In this document: positions 49,078 through 57,704 of the stretch, piece by piece
Layout: every line of letters begins with the position of its first letter
How positions within the stretch are numbered: the first letter of the stretch is position 1
DNA from: Paraburkholderia dioscoreae
GTDB lineage: Bacteria > Pseudomonadota > Gammaproteobacteria > Burkholderiales > Burkholderiaceae
Assembly (NCBI RefSeq): GCF_902459535.1
Contig: NZ_LR699554.1
Location: 1,984,001 to 2,048,000, forward strand
Direction of reading: 5' to 3'
Length of the DNA stretch: 64,000 bases
Position numbers and translations under genes: made by a program
Notes under the pieces: model-generated
The model's database searches: none
What the model was told of the DNA's origin: nothing
What the model saw: the letters and a program-made list of their open reading frames with translations, nothing else

Positions 49078-49965
49078 TCAGGCGAAATTAGCCGCGCTGG
49101 CCGCCGTCTGACGCAGGTTCGCCGTGCGACGGTTCTGCAACTGCACGAGCCGCTCCATGAAAGCCAGATCCTTTTCTTCGATCGTGAAGGCGGCCTCGAC
49201 CCAATCCTCGGTGATTTCCATCAGCTCGGCGCGCGAGAGTTGCAGCACGCGCTGGCGAGCCCGCAGCATCGCGCGGATGCCGTTCATTTTCGGTTTGAGC
49301 GTGTCGATGAAAGTACGGGTCGCCATATAGGCCTCGCCCGGCTCGAACAGTTGATCGACCAGACCTTTGCCGTAATGCCATTCGGCCGTATGCGATTCTC
49401 CGACGCCGATCAGTTCCTCCGCGAGCCGCATGCCGACTTTACGTGCCACCAGTGAATAACCGCCCATGCCCGGGAACAGATTGAACGCGATCTCCGGGAA
49501 GCCCATGCGCGCGTCGCTCTGCGCGAGCAGGAAATGATGTGCGAGCGCGGCCTCGAAGCCCCCACCGAGCGCCGTGCCTTCCACCATCGCAATCGAGATC
49601 GCCCCGGTGTCGAACCCCCGCGACGCCGCATGCACACAATCGACACAAGCCCGCGCGTACGCCATCAGCGCCTGACGCTTGCCGTTGCGGATCGCGTCCG
49701 CGAAGAAATCCAGATCGCCGCCCACGTTGTACATGGTCGGAATCAACGAGCCGGTGACCCAGAAATCGATCGGCAATCCCGACGCTCGCGCTGCCTGTGC
49801 GAGTTCCAGAATGTCATGCACCAGATCGAGATTGAAACAGGGCCGCGGCTGCGCCCGCAACATCATCCACATGACGTTGCGGCCTTCTTCATAGTAAGCG
49901 GAAATTTGCGAAAGATTGCCGGCTTCGAGGAACGGGCGGCAGGCGTGGTGGTTATGCAGATTCAT
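49078..49965 (-). CDS. rpfF: RpfF: cis-2-dodecenoic acid (BDSF) synthase
   Basis: The protein has 295 residues from MNLHNHHACRPFLEAG, with AAAGGACC before the ATG. It is a crotonase-fold enzyme with the two catalytic glutamates of RpfF: E138 in GGGFEAALAHH and E158 in MGFPEIAFN, 20 residues apart as in Xanthomonas RpfF (E141/E161). It dehydrates 3-hydroxyacyl-ACP and releases the cis-2-unsaturated fatty acid, making the diffusible BDSF signal. Segments FWVTGSLIPTMYNVGGDL and YYEEGRNVMWMMLR match the Burkholderia BCAM0581-type family. It is convergent with rpfR. Confidence 0.93.
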   Translation of the reverse strand: MNLHNHHACRPFLEAGNLSQISAYYEEGRNVMWMMLRAQPRPCFNLDLVHDILELAQAARASGLPIDFWVTGSLIPTMYNVGGDLDFFADAIRNGKRQALMAYARACVDCVHAASRGFDTGAISIAMVEGTALGGGFEAALAHHFLLAQSDARMGFPEIAFNLFPGMGGYSLVARKVGMRLAEELIGVGESHTAEWHYGKGLVDQLFEPGEAYMATRTFIDTLKPKMNGIRAMLRARQRVLQLSRAELMEITEDWVEAAFTIEEKDLAFMERLVQLQNRRTANLRQTAASAANFA

Positions 49966-50477
49966 TTTGAACGGTCCTTTTAAGGTTAAACACTGGCATT
50001 GCAATGCGAGCCTAAAGCAGACCGGAATCGGTTGGGAGCGGGGTAACCAACAGATGAATGCAAGCGGCGTTCAAAGCCACATCAGAAGGCGTTTCGGGCA
50101 AAGACGGACATGCGGTGAGGCGTGGCGCGCACGCAAACGCTTGCGCACCGAAGATGGGCGAAAATGGCCCATAAATAAGCGCGGGACGCCTGTCGATTTA
50201 CTGACTGCCAGAGATTGAATTTCTTGCCGGAGTGGAAAGATAAGGAAATAGTCTTCGATTAGAAAATGCAATCGAAAATATCAGCGGCGAATTTATTTTT
50301 TCTGGTGTGCGGGATAACAGACGGAATATCCGTTTCGCATATTCAAACGCGCGGCCACCCAGTCCGCGCATTTTCATCTGGGTTCTATCGCAGATGCGCG
50401 GCATAGAGACAAGCTTGCCGCGCATTCATACAATTGATGGCCGCGTTGTTCGTACCGGGCGGCGCGCCCTGGAACGT
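49966..50477. other. rpfF upstream region, AT-rich with inverted repeat
   Basis: No gene is seen in these 512 bases. A stretch about 50210-50310 is clearly more AT-rich than the neighbourhood and holds the inverted repeat at 50254-50276 and possible -10/-35 elements. It is the likely site of rpfF promoter control. Confidence 0.5.
50254..50276. repeat. 23-bp inverted repeat upstream of rpfF
   Basis: TTCGATT, 9 bases, AATCGAA: perfect 7-bp arms, 289 bases before the rpfF start codon, in AT-rich DNA. It is a candidate regulator site. Confidence 0.45.
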
Positions 50478-51941
50478 TCAAGGCGCGGCGGCGATCACCT
50501 CCGCAACCGCTGCCGTGAGCTTCTTGCCGTACGGCACGTCCAGGAATTCGTTCGGTCCGTGCGCGTTCGATTTCGGCCCGAGCACGCCGCACACCATGAA
50601 CTGCGATTTCGGGAAACCCGCCTTCAGCACGTTCATGAGCGGAATGGTGCCGCCCTGCCCCATGTAGGCGACATCGGCGCCGTAGTGTCGACGCGACGCG
50701 TCGTTGAGCGCCGTGGCAAGCCACGGGGCGAGATCCGGCGCGCTCCAGCCGCTCGCCGCGCCCGCGTCCGGCTTGAAAGTCACCTTGGCGTTGTACGGCG
50801 GATCGAGTTCGAGCAGTGCCTTCAGTTCGGCGACGGCCTTTTCCGCCTCGATCAGCGGCGGCAGACGCAGCGACAGCTTGAACGCCGTGCGCGGACGCAG
50901 TACGTTGCCGGCATCGGCAAGCGCGGGCAGCCCGGCCGCGCCGGTCACGGACAGCGACGGACGCCACGTCGAATTGAGCAAGGCCTCTTTGGGATCAGTG
51001 GTGGTGGGCAGCACCTGGCGGCCGTCCTGGCCGCACGCCCACGGCAACTTTTTCCAGACGTCGTCGCCGAGAATCCGGGCGGTGGCTTCCGCTTCACGCA
51101 AACGGTCCGCCGGAATCTCGACGTGGAAACCCTTTGGCAGCAACGTGCCGTTGGCGGAGTCTTCGAGACGGTCGAACAGTTGCCGCATGATGCGAAAGCT
51201 CGACGGCGCGATTCCGCCGTAGCCGCCCGAGTGAATGCCTTCGTCGAGCACCTGCACTTCGAGGTCGCCCGCCACCAGTCCGCGCAAGGACGTGGTGAGC
51301 CACAACTGATCGTAGTTGCCCGCGCCCGAATCCAGGCACACGACGAGACCGACCTTGCCGAGCCGCTCGCGCAGCGCGTCGACATACGGCAGCAGATCGT
51401 AGCTGCCGGACTCCTCGCAGGTTTCGATCAGACCGACGCAACGCGGACGTTCGACGCCCTGCGCGTCCAGCGCCGCGAGTGCGGTAATGCTCGCGTAGAT
51501 CGCATAGCCGTCGTCGGCGCCGCCGCGGCCGTACAGCCTGTCGTTCTCGAGCTTGGGCGTCCACGGTCCGAGGTCGTTGCGCCAGCCGTCGAACTCGGGC
51601 TGCTTGTCGAGGTGGCCGTACAGCACGATGGTCTCTTCGCTGCCGGAACGGGTCGCCGGCGTTTCGAAGAAGATCACCGGCGTGCGGCCCGGCAAGCGGA
51701 TCACTTCGAGTTCCAGGCCGCGCACCGCCTGCTGTTCGGCCCATTGCGCGGCGTCGGTAATCACGCGCTCCAGATAGCCGTGCTTGACCCACTCGGGATC
51801 GAACGCCGGACTCTTGGCCGGTACCGCAATGTAGTCCGTGAGCGCGGGCACGATCTCGTCGTTCCACTTGCGCTCCACGAATTCACGTAGCGTGTCGGGG
51901 TTGATGCGTTGAGCCTGCTGGGTCGTGTCGTCGGAGATCAT
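50478..51941 (-). CDS. M20 family metallopeptidase (dipeptidase-like)
   Basis: The protein has 487 residues. Zinc-ligand motifs are VLYGHLDKQPE (His and Asp), GRGGADDGYAIYAS (bridging Asp), ETCEESGSYDL (catalytic Glu and Zn Glu) and a late SNAHGPNEF (His). The lid domain between them (about 220-390) has IHSGGYGGI. It is close to the CNDP-type branch, which hydrolyses dipeptides or related amides. No signal peptide is present, so it is cytoplasmic. Confidence 0.92.
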   Translation of the reverse strand: MISDDTTQQAQRINPDTLREFVERKWNDEIVPALTDYIAVPAKSPAFDPEWVKHGYLERVITDAAQWAEQQAVRGLELEVIRLPGRTPVIFFETPATRSGSEETIVLYGHLDKQPEFDGWRNDLGPWTPKLENDRLYGRGGADDGYAIYASITALAALDAQGVERPRCVGLIETCEESGSYDLLPYVDALRERLGKVGLVVCLDSGAGNYDQLWLTTSLRGLVAGDLEVQVLDEGIHSGGYGGIAPSSFRIMRQLFDRLEDSANGTLLPKGFHVEIPADRLREAEATARILGDDVWKKLPWACGQDGRQVLPTTTDPKEALLNSTWRPSLSVTGAAGLPALADAGNVLRPRTAFKLSLRLPPLIEAEKAVAELKALLELDPPYNAKVTFKPDAGAASGWSAPDLAPWLATALNDASRRHYGADVAYMGQGGTIPLMNVLKAGFPKSQFMVCGVLGPKSNAHGPNEFLDVPYGKKLTAAVAEVIAAAP

Positions 51942-52169
51942 GATGGCTGTCCGTGGCGGGTCTGTTCAGTCGAAACGACCATGATAGTCCTGATGCGGGA
52001 TCGGCTGAACCCCTCGTCGCGCAGCGGGCTTGCTTAGAGGTGGCTGAGTGACGACCGCCACCGTTCGCGCCGGCGGTTTCGCTAGCAACGCGAGCAGTTT
52101 GCAGCGAGCTTACGCGGACAAAACAATCGCGCGACAATCAGACATACGTCGCGTGTGGGGAGGCGGATC

Positions 52170-52478
52170 ATGGCGGGCAATGTCTTCGTTCAGGCCATCG
52201 CCGCGGTACTGGCGTTGGCGCTCTATTTTCTGCCGGCCGTGCTGGCGGACCGGCGCAAGCGGCACGACGTGCTGACGCTGGCGCTCTTCAATGCCTGTCT
52301 CGGCTGGACCGTGTTCGGCTGGCTGCTTGCGCTATATTGGGCGCTGCAACCGAACCCGCCGAAAAACATCGCGGGCGAGGTGGTGGAGACGCGCAAACTC
52401 GTGAGCATGCGAGCGTTTTCGTCCGCGTTGCTGGTGCGCGTGCAACGTCGCACCACGCGGGATCGCTCTGAGAATTGA
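52170..52478 (+). CDS. superinfection-immunity-like small membrane protein
   Basis: The protein has 102 residues from MAGNVFVQ, with GGGGAGGCGGATC before the ATG. Two hydrophobic helices, AIAAVLALALYFLPAVLA and ALFNACLGWTVFGWLLALYWAL, flank a charged loop, the pattern of the Imm superfamily (T4 Imm-like). The tail after residue 70 is basic. In phage T4, Imm blocks DNA entry of related phages; bacterial homologues are common and of unproven role. It is followed by tandem repeats of 13 bp. The role in phage defence is inferred from family name only. Confidence 0.8.
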   Translation: MAGNVFVQAIAAVLALALYFLPAVLADRRKRHDVLTLALFNACLGWTVFGWLLALYWALQPNPPKNIAGEVVETRKLVSMRAFSSALLVRVQRRTTRDRSEN

Positions 52479-52500
52479 GTCAGGTGCGGCTTGGTAGGTT

Positions 52501-52565
52501 AGGAAAGCGAGTTAGGAAAGCGACTCAGGAAAGCGACTCAGGAAAGCGAGTCAGGCAAATAGGTC
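52501..52565. repeat. 13-bp tandem repeats after superinfection-immunity-like gene
   Basis: Four head-to-tail copies of AGGAAAGCGAnTn, the middle two identical (AGGAAAGCGACTC), and a fifth diverged copy (AGGCAAATAGGTC). They begin 23 bases after the stop codon and are non-coding. Confidence 0.8.
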
Positions 52566-52628
52566 AGGCAAGTAAGGCAGCACAGGTCGGCCCAAACACC
52601 GGCCCCCGGCCAACCCAGCCAGGTTTGC

Positions 52629-52901
52629 TCAGGCCGCGCGGCCCACGCGGTTCCACAGAACGGAACCGGCTGGAATAGAGCGTGGCTCCGCCCGCACGCT
52701 TGCGGGTGCAAACATCTCGCGGCGCAGTTCGCCGTGTTCGTCGAACCATTCGCAAATCAGCCAGTCGCCGGGATTGAGCGCCACTGGCCCTGCATATGTC
52801 ACTGTCATGCGCGAACCCCCTTCCTTCAGCGTGACCACGTCGCCGACATTGAACTGGGCGGCTGGCGGTGTCTGGAATGCGTCAATGGTAGCGGTCAGCA
52901 T
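52629..52901 (-). CDS. YodC/DUF2158 family protein
   Basis: The protein has 90 residues. The DUF2158 core FNVGDVVTLKEGGSRMTVTYAG (17-38) is followed by CEWFDEHGELRREMFAPASV, matching the short SH3-like YodC fold. There is no signal peptide. Function unknown. It is a single gene transcribed leftward; no operon partner is adjacent. Confidence 0.8.
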   Translation of the reverse strand: MLTATIDAFQTPPAAQFNVGDVVTLKEGGSRMTVTYAGPVALNPGDWLICEWFDEHGELRREMFAPASVRAEPRSIPAGSVLWNRVGRAA

Positions 52902-53394
52902 ATTTACCCCCTACGGAACCTTTGAGCGGCAATAAATCGTTGCGCGGATTTTTCGGCATTAGACCTGCTGAAGGAAAACTCTAAAAGGTTTGCCAAGATT
53001 AACAATCGAAATTAATCGCTGCAAGCGCTTTTTATTGATACCGTTTTCATCGGGAGTGGAATGGCTTCCAGTACCGATCGATACCTGGGTAAAACCGGGA
53101 AAACCCTTCAATGTCCATCCCATACGCCGCCGGGCCGCGAGCCCATGCGGCGCTGCACGATCGCAAGTGTTACTGCGGCGGATTCGCACAGGCAGTAGAA
53201 AATGCGGAGCCGTTTTGTCATATGTAATGAAGCGCTGCGGGACATTCAGGGTTTATTCTGATCTGGCGCAAAACACAATTACCTGTGAACGATCACGTCA
53301 TCGGTAAATGCAGCATGCTTAAAATAGGATTGTTTAAAAAATTACCTAATAATTCCCGACGCTTCTGTTGAAAACGGTTGCGGCCGCCGGATTT
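52902..53394. other. intergenic region, relatively AT-rich, no gene seen
   Basis: These 493 bases separate the YodC-like gene (leftward, start side) from the 3' end of the MFS gene. Composition is more AT-rich than the surroundings, especially after 53310. Frames here lack ribosome sites and family features. No hairpin with a T run was found. Confidence 0.4.
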
Positions 53395-54945
53395 TCAAAC
53401 CCGCTGCGCCGCACGCCGCAGTACGAGTTGCTGGTGCCGCACCAGCAGCACGCTCAAACCGATGCATACGAACATCAGTACCGCGTTGATGGCGAGGCTG
53501 ATCTGGAATGCGTGCGCGTACGCACCCGGAGCCGCGCGGCCACCAATCGCGCCGAAGAACGCGCCGCTGATGGCCGCCGTGCCGAACGCGGAGCCGATCT
53601 GCAACGTCGACGAGACCACGCCCGAAGCGAGCCCGGCTTTCTCCGGCACGACCTCCAGCAACACGATGCGCATGATCGACGGCAGCAGCAGGCCATGACC
53701 GACACCCGCGCACACCAGTCCGCAATAGAACAGCAGATCCGGCGCCGCCGACTGCGTGGCGGACCAGCCCGTGACCGTGAAGCCGAGCGTCATCATCGAA
53801 AAACCGAGCGTCAGTACATGGCCGCCTATGCGCCTGACCACAGCCGGCGAAGCCAGCGGCCCGACCACGAAACCGATCGCGAACGGCATGATCGCCACGC
53901 CCGAGGCGAGCGGCGTCCAGTGCAAACCGGTTTGCAGGAAAATCCCGTAGGTCAGGAAAAACGCGCTATTGCAGTAGAACAGGAACGCGAGCACGAGACC
54001 CAACGCGAAGGCCCGGTTGCGGAACAGTTGCAGATCCACCAGCGGATGGCCGCCGCCGCGCTCGACGCGCCGCTCCGCCACCACGAAGAGCGCGAACGCG
54101 GGCACGGCAAGCGCGAACATCGCGAAGGTCCATGCCGGCCAGCCCGCTTCGCGGCCGTGCGTCATCGGGTAAATGACCAGCAACAGCACGGCGGAGAGCA
54201 GCGCCACGCCCTTCACGTCGATGCCCGTGCGCGTGGCCGGCTGATTTTCCGGCACGAACTTCCAGGTGCCGATAAACGCCACAATGCCGATCGGAATGTT
54301 GATCAGAAAGATGATGCGCCAGTCGAGTCCGAACGGGTGATACGTAATCAGCGCGCCGCCGCCCAACTGGCCGACGATCGACGACAGCCCGAACACGAAG
54401 CCGTACAGGCTCATCACTTTGGTCTGCTGATGCAGCGGCACGACCGCGCGAATGGTCGCAAGCACTTGCGGCGCCATGACGGCGGCGGCGACGCCTTGCA
54501 CGATCCGCGAGATCACCAGCATGTGCCCGCTGGTGGCAAAGCCGCACAGCGCCGAAGCGACCACGAACGCCGCCATGCCCGTCATGAACATGCGGCGGCG
54601 GCCGAACAGGTCGCCGAGCCGACCGCCCGTGATCAGCAGCACCGCGTACGCCGACGCATAGGCGGAGACCACGAGCTGCAATTGCGCGTCGCCGGCGTTC
54701 AGGCCGGTGTGGATTGAGGGCAGCGCGAGATTCACGATGAAATAGTCGAGCGGCGCGAGGAAGGCGCCGACGAACAGCACGGCAAGCGCGAGCCCCTGTC
54801 GTTCAAAATGCGGCTGGGCCTTGTCGACGGACGCCGTCACGCTCGCGGCCGCGGCGCCCGGACAGGTCGCCGCGCAGGCTGCGCCGCCCGTGCCACTGGA
54901 TCCAACGAATGCCGCCGGAGCGGACTTGATCGCTTCGCTATTCAT
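53395..54945 (-). CDS. MFS drug efflux transporter (DHA2-like)
   Basis: The protein has 516 residues with about 14 membrane helices. Motif A appears as GGRLGDLFGRRRMFMTG, motif C-like as QLGGGALITYHPFGLDWRIIFLINIPIG (DHA2 pattern WRIIFLINIPIG). A 45-residue Ala-rich N-terminal extension precedes the first helix. It should export drugs or toxic organics with H+. The TetR-type gene 31 bases upstream on the same strand is its likely repressor, and both probably form one transcript. Confidence 0.9.
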   Translation of the reverse strand: MNSEAIKSAPAAFVGSSGTGGAACAATCPGAAAASVTASVDKAQPHFERQGLALAVLFVGAFLAPLDYFIVNLALPSIHTGLNAGDAQLQLVVSAYASAYAVLLITGGRLGDLFGRRRMFMTGMAAFVVASALCGFATSGHMLVISRIVQGVAAAVMAPQVLATIRAVVPLHQQTKVMSLYGFVFGLSSIVGQLGGGALITYHPFGLDWRIIFLINIPIGIVAFIGTWKFVPENQPATRTGIDVKGVALLSAVLLLVIYPMTHGREAGWPAWTFAMFALAVPAFALFVVAERRVERGGGHPLVDLQLFRNRAFALGLVLAFLFYCNSAFFLTYGIFLQTGLHWTPLASGVAIMPFAIGFVVGPLASPAVVRRIGGHVLTLGFSMMTLGFTVTGWSATQSAAPDLLFYCGLVCAGVGHGLLLPSIMRIVLLEVVPEKAGLASGVVSSTLQIGSAFGTAAISGAFFGAIGGRAAPGAYAHAFQISLAINAVLMFVCIGLSVLLVRHQQLVLRRAAQRV

Positions 54946-54976
54946 GACTGATCATTCAAAAATTCGACAAAAAAAT

Positions 54977-55615
54977 TTAGACGAGCGCGCGCATGGCGAC
55001 GTCCACTATTCCTGTCAGCGCGTCTTCTTTGTGGGCGACCCGCCCCAGCACGCGCAAGCCTTGCATCACGCAGAGCAGGAAATCGCCGACGGCTTTTTCG
55101 TCGAGCGTGGAGTTGAAGGCGCCGCTCGCCTGACCGCGAATCACCGACGCCGCCAGCAGCGTTGCCATGCGGCGCTGAATCGCGGCGACGCGGGTGCGCA
55201 GTTCCTCGTCACCCGGCTGCATTTCCAGCGTGGTGTTGGTGATGAAGCAACTGCGCCCGCCGGTTAACGCGCACGCGACCCGCGCATAGTGCAGCAAGGC
55301 ATTGCGTAGCGCTTCTTCCGGCGGGACCGGCGCGTTGAGCCGCTCGGAGAGCCGCGCGACCGAACCTTCCGCGTAGTGATCGAGCGCGGCCAGCATGATG
55401 CCGTGCTTGTCGCCGAATACGCCGTAGAGACTGCCGCGCAACAGGCCGGTGGCCTTGCACAGGTCGTCGATCGAAGTGGCGTGGTAGCCGTGATTCCAGA
55501 ACACCTGACTCGCGCTCGCCAATACGGTGTCCGTGTCGAATTCGCGCGGCCGGCCCCGCAGGCAGACCTCGCCCGCTTTCTTCGCGGAATGTTTCGAATC
55601 GGCAGATTGCTTCAT
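54977..55615 (-). CDS. TetR/AcrR family repressor
   Basis: The protein has 212 residues. The N-terminal helix-turn-helix (about 22-70) reads RGRPREFDTDTVLASASQVFWNHGYHATSIDDLCKATGLLRGSLYGVFGDK in family order; the C-terminal ligand domain is all helical with a single cysteine in RSCFITNTTLEMQPGDEEL. It probably represses itself and the MFS gene 31 bases downstream until a drug binds. The AT-rich leader contains TGAACGGTTAGTCA near the start, a partly symmetric operator candidate. Confidence 0.9.
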   Translation of the reverse strand: MKQSADSKHSAKKAGEVCLRGRPREFDTDTVLASASQVFWNHGYHATSIDDLCKATGLLRGSLYGVFGDKHGIMLAALDHYAEGSVARLSERLNAPVPPEEALRNALLHYARVACALTGGRSCFITNTTLEMQPGDEELRTRVAAIQRRMATLLAASVIRGQASGAFNSTLDEKAVGDFLLCVMQGLRVLGRVAHKEDALTGIVDVAMRALV

Positions 55616-55696
55616 GGAACGGATATTATGACTAACCGTTCAAGAAAGCAAGACGAGTTTCCGTAGGGTGCGGCAGGGAGCCGGTGTCAGACCATA

Positions 55697-55730
55697 CAAA
55701 AACCGGCCCCGGTTTTGCCCGGGCACCGGC
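55697..55730 (-). terminator. rho-independent terminator of osmC gene
   Basis: On the minus strand an imperfect CCGG-rich stem (GCCGGTGCCCGG / CCGGGGCCGG) ends in five T. It lies 49 bases after the stop of the gene at 55779. Confidence 0.75.
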
Positions 55731-55778
55731 TTCATCATCGCGTTTGAACGACTGCGACGACCGTAGAAAAACGCGAAC

Positions 55779-56204
55779 TCAGGTTTCGAGCTTCGCATCC
55801 ATCGTGATCGTGGCCTTCAGCACTTTCGACACTGGGCAACCGGCTTTGGCGTCGGCGGTCGCCTTCTCAAAGGCCGCTTTGTCGCCGCCGGGGATCTTCA
55901 CGGCCACGTCGAGATGGACTGCGGTTATGGCAAAACCGCCACCGTCCTTGTCGAGCGTAACGGTCGCCGTGGTGCCGATACGCTCGGGCGTGATGCCGGC
56001 CTTGCCCAGTTCCGCCGACAGCGCCATCGAGAAACATCCCGCATGCGCAGCCGCAATCAGCTCTTCCGGATTCGTGCCGATGCCGTCAGCGAAGCGTGTC
56101 GAAAACGAGTATTGAGTCTCCTTGAGAACGCCGCTGTCGGTGGAAATCGAGCCCTTGCCGTCTTGCAGGCCGCCTTGCCAGACTGCTGATGCCTTGCGCT
56201 TCAT
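55779..56204 (-). CDS. osmC: OsmC family peroxiredoxin
   Basis: The protein has 141 residues from MKRKASAVWQG, with AGGAGAGAGC before the ATG; the in-frame extension upstream has no ribosome site. Catalytic cysteines are C57 in AAHAGCFSMAL and C123 in KAGCPVSKVL, and the OsmC subgroup segment GTNPEELIAAAHA is present. It reduces organic hydroperoxides, linked to osmotic and oxidative stress. It ends in a terminator. Confidence 0.92.
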   Translation of the reverse strand: MKRKASAVWQGGLQDGKGSISTDSGVLKETQYSFSTRFADGIGTNPEELIAAAHAGCFSMALSAELGKAGITPERIGTTATVTLDKDGGGFAITAVHLDVAVKIPGGDKAAFEKATADAKAGCPVSKVLKATITMDAKLET

Positions 56205-56555
56205 TGCTCTCTCCTGTTTGTGCCCTGCTTCGCGCGCTCCACGACCGAATCTGATGCCCGCCGCAACGGCCCCGCCCGGACGTTCTGCGGTTTCGGCATC
56301 GGTCGCGAGTGCCGCGCGGCGCTGCAGGCGCGGGCGGGGACCGAACTTCATCATAGGCGCTTCCGTGTGCCAGCGTCGTGACGATGCCGACAATCGGTCA
56401 AAACAGAAGCCGCCCCAACAACTGTATCAATTACCGCAATAATCTTTCCTCAGAAAGCCGCTTTTTCGCCGACCCTGCAAGAAATAGACTGTATTCAATG
56501 GATTGGCACACAGCATTCAGCCGATCTCACCAACAATCGAATACTGGAGGTCATC
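56205..56555. other. divergent region between osmC and DUF4148 gene
   Basis: No gene is seen. It must hold both promoters. The right part (after 56400) is AT-richer, with GACTGTATTCAATGG near 56490 as a possible -10 zone for the DUF4148 gene. No sigma-54-type match with correct spacing was found. Confidence 0.35.
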
Positions 56556-56864
56556 ATGAAATCGCTTATTTCCGCAGTGGTCATCGCATCCGCGCTCGTC
56601 GTTCCGGCTGTCTCGTTCGCCCAGCAGGAGAATGGTCCGGTGACGCGTGCGCAGGTACGTGCCGAACTGGTGGCCGCGCAAAAAGCGGGCCTCCTGAATC
56701 AGAACGACGTCGACTATCCGAAGACGGTGCCGGAAAACGGTACGGCAGTGGCCGCCGTTGCGCAGGGCTCGCAGGACGTCGGCGGCGCAAAGGTAGGCTC
56801 CTCGGATGCAGGCGCGCCGAACTCGGTGCAGCAGCGCCTGTTCTCGACGTATCGCGGCCAGTAA
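56556..56864 (+). CDS. DUF4148 small periplasmic protein
   Basis: The protein has 102 residues. Signal peptide 1-22 ends SFAQQ. The DUF4148 motif follows at once: VTRAQVRAELVAAQKAGLLNQNDVDYPKTV, the conserved block of this Burkholderia-enriched family (positions 29-58). The rest is Ala/Val/Gly-rich. Burkholderia genomes carry many paralogues; function unknown. ACTGGAGGTCATC is the ribosome site. Confidence 0.9.
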   Translation: MKSLISAVVIASALVVPAVSFAQQENGPVTRAQVRAELVAAQKAGLLNQNDVDYPKTVPENGTAVAAVAQGSQDVGGAKVGSSDAGAPNSVQQRLFSTYRGQ

Positions 56865-56959
56865 TCGGCAAGCGGCAGTCGGCAAGCCGCGCGGTCGCGC
56901 GATGCGGTTGCTGGCGTTATAGCGAGTGCATGGCAGGGGACGGCGTAGTGGTAATAAGG

Positions 56960-56996
56960 AAGCGCCCCGGTTGCGAAGTTCGCAGCCGGGGCGCTT
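56960..56996. terminator. strong hairpin after DUF4148 gene
   Basis: AAGCGCCCCGG pairs with CCGGGGCGCTT (11 bp) and continues inside as TGCGAA/TTCGCA, 95 bases after the DUF4148 stop. The T run is poor on both strands. Confidence 0.55.
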
Positions 56997-57114
56997 CTGC
57001 ATTGTGCGTCGGAAAAGCTGAACAATGACGTTATAGAGGGCGTGGGCCATCGCCACTGCAAGGCTCGCTGCCCAAGCGTCTGCCGACGACTTTACCTTGC
57101 CCGTACTCTTCCAG

Positions 57115-57672
57115 CTACTCAGCGAACGGCAAACTATCCTGCCCGACCGCACGCATGCCGAACACGTTCAGCGTCATCGCGACCAATGCGTAGTAGCCGA
57201 GCAGACCCACCAGGTTGATCACCACCTGATGCCCGAAACGCTCGACAGCCTTCGCATAGGTCGCGTCCGAAACGCGCTTGGTGTCATACAGTTCGCTCGC
57301 GAAATCGTGAATCAACGCGTCGTCGGCTTCCGCGAAATCCGGCCGCCGGCCCTCGCGAATCGCCTCGGCATCCGCTGCGCACACGCCGGCTTCCAGCGCG
57401 ATCGGATGGTGGATGTACCACTCCGCCTGCGCCTGCCAGCGAGCCGCGGTCACCAGAATCGCCAGTTCCGAGAGGCGCAGCGGCAAACCGGTCCGGTAAC
57501 GGCAGAACGCGCCCAGGCGCTGCGCCTGCTGCGCCAGTTCCGGACTATGAATCCAGCCGAGAAACGGCCCGTTCAGATTGCGGCGCGGGCCCGACAGAAT
57601 TTCGTCCAGCACCGCTTTCTGTTCGGGCGTGGCGTCGGACAGGTCGAAGTGAGGCAAACGCTCGGTCATCAT
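57115..57672 (-). CDS. carboxymuconolactone decarboxylase-like protein (no CxxC)
   Basis: The protein has 185 residues; ATG codons at 57672 and 57669 are both possible. The CMD fold is shown by LPLRLSELAILVTAARWQAQAEWYIHHPIALEAG (about 65-98), with Trp/His where AhpD-like members carry CxxC; here the redox cysteines are absent, so it is not a peroxidase. Members of this branch are often lyases or of unknown role. It follows the class III aminotransferase gene by 32 bases on the same strand, so they share a transcript. Confidence 0.85.
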   Translation of the reverse strand: MMTERLPHFDLSDATPEQKAVLDEILSGPRRNLNGPFLGWIHSPELAQQAQRLGAFCRYRTGLPLRLSELAILVTAARWQAQAEWYIHHPIALEAGVCAADAEAIREGRRPDFAEADDALIHDFASELYDTKRVSDATYAKAVERFGHQVVINLVGLLGYYALVAMTLNVFGMRAVGQDSLPFAE

Positions 57673-57704
57673 CGTTCTCGCAAGTCGTAGTGGCGCAGAA
57701 GGTT

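Noticed and set aside
52990..53307. Rightward 105-residue frame
   Set aside because: No ribosome site and irregular composition in an AT-richer non-coding gap.
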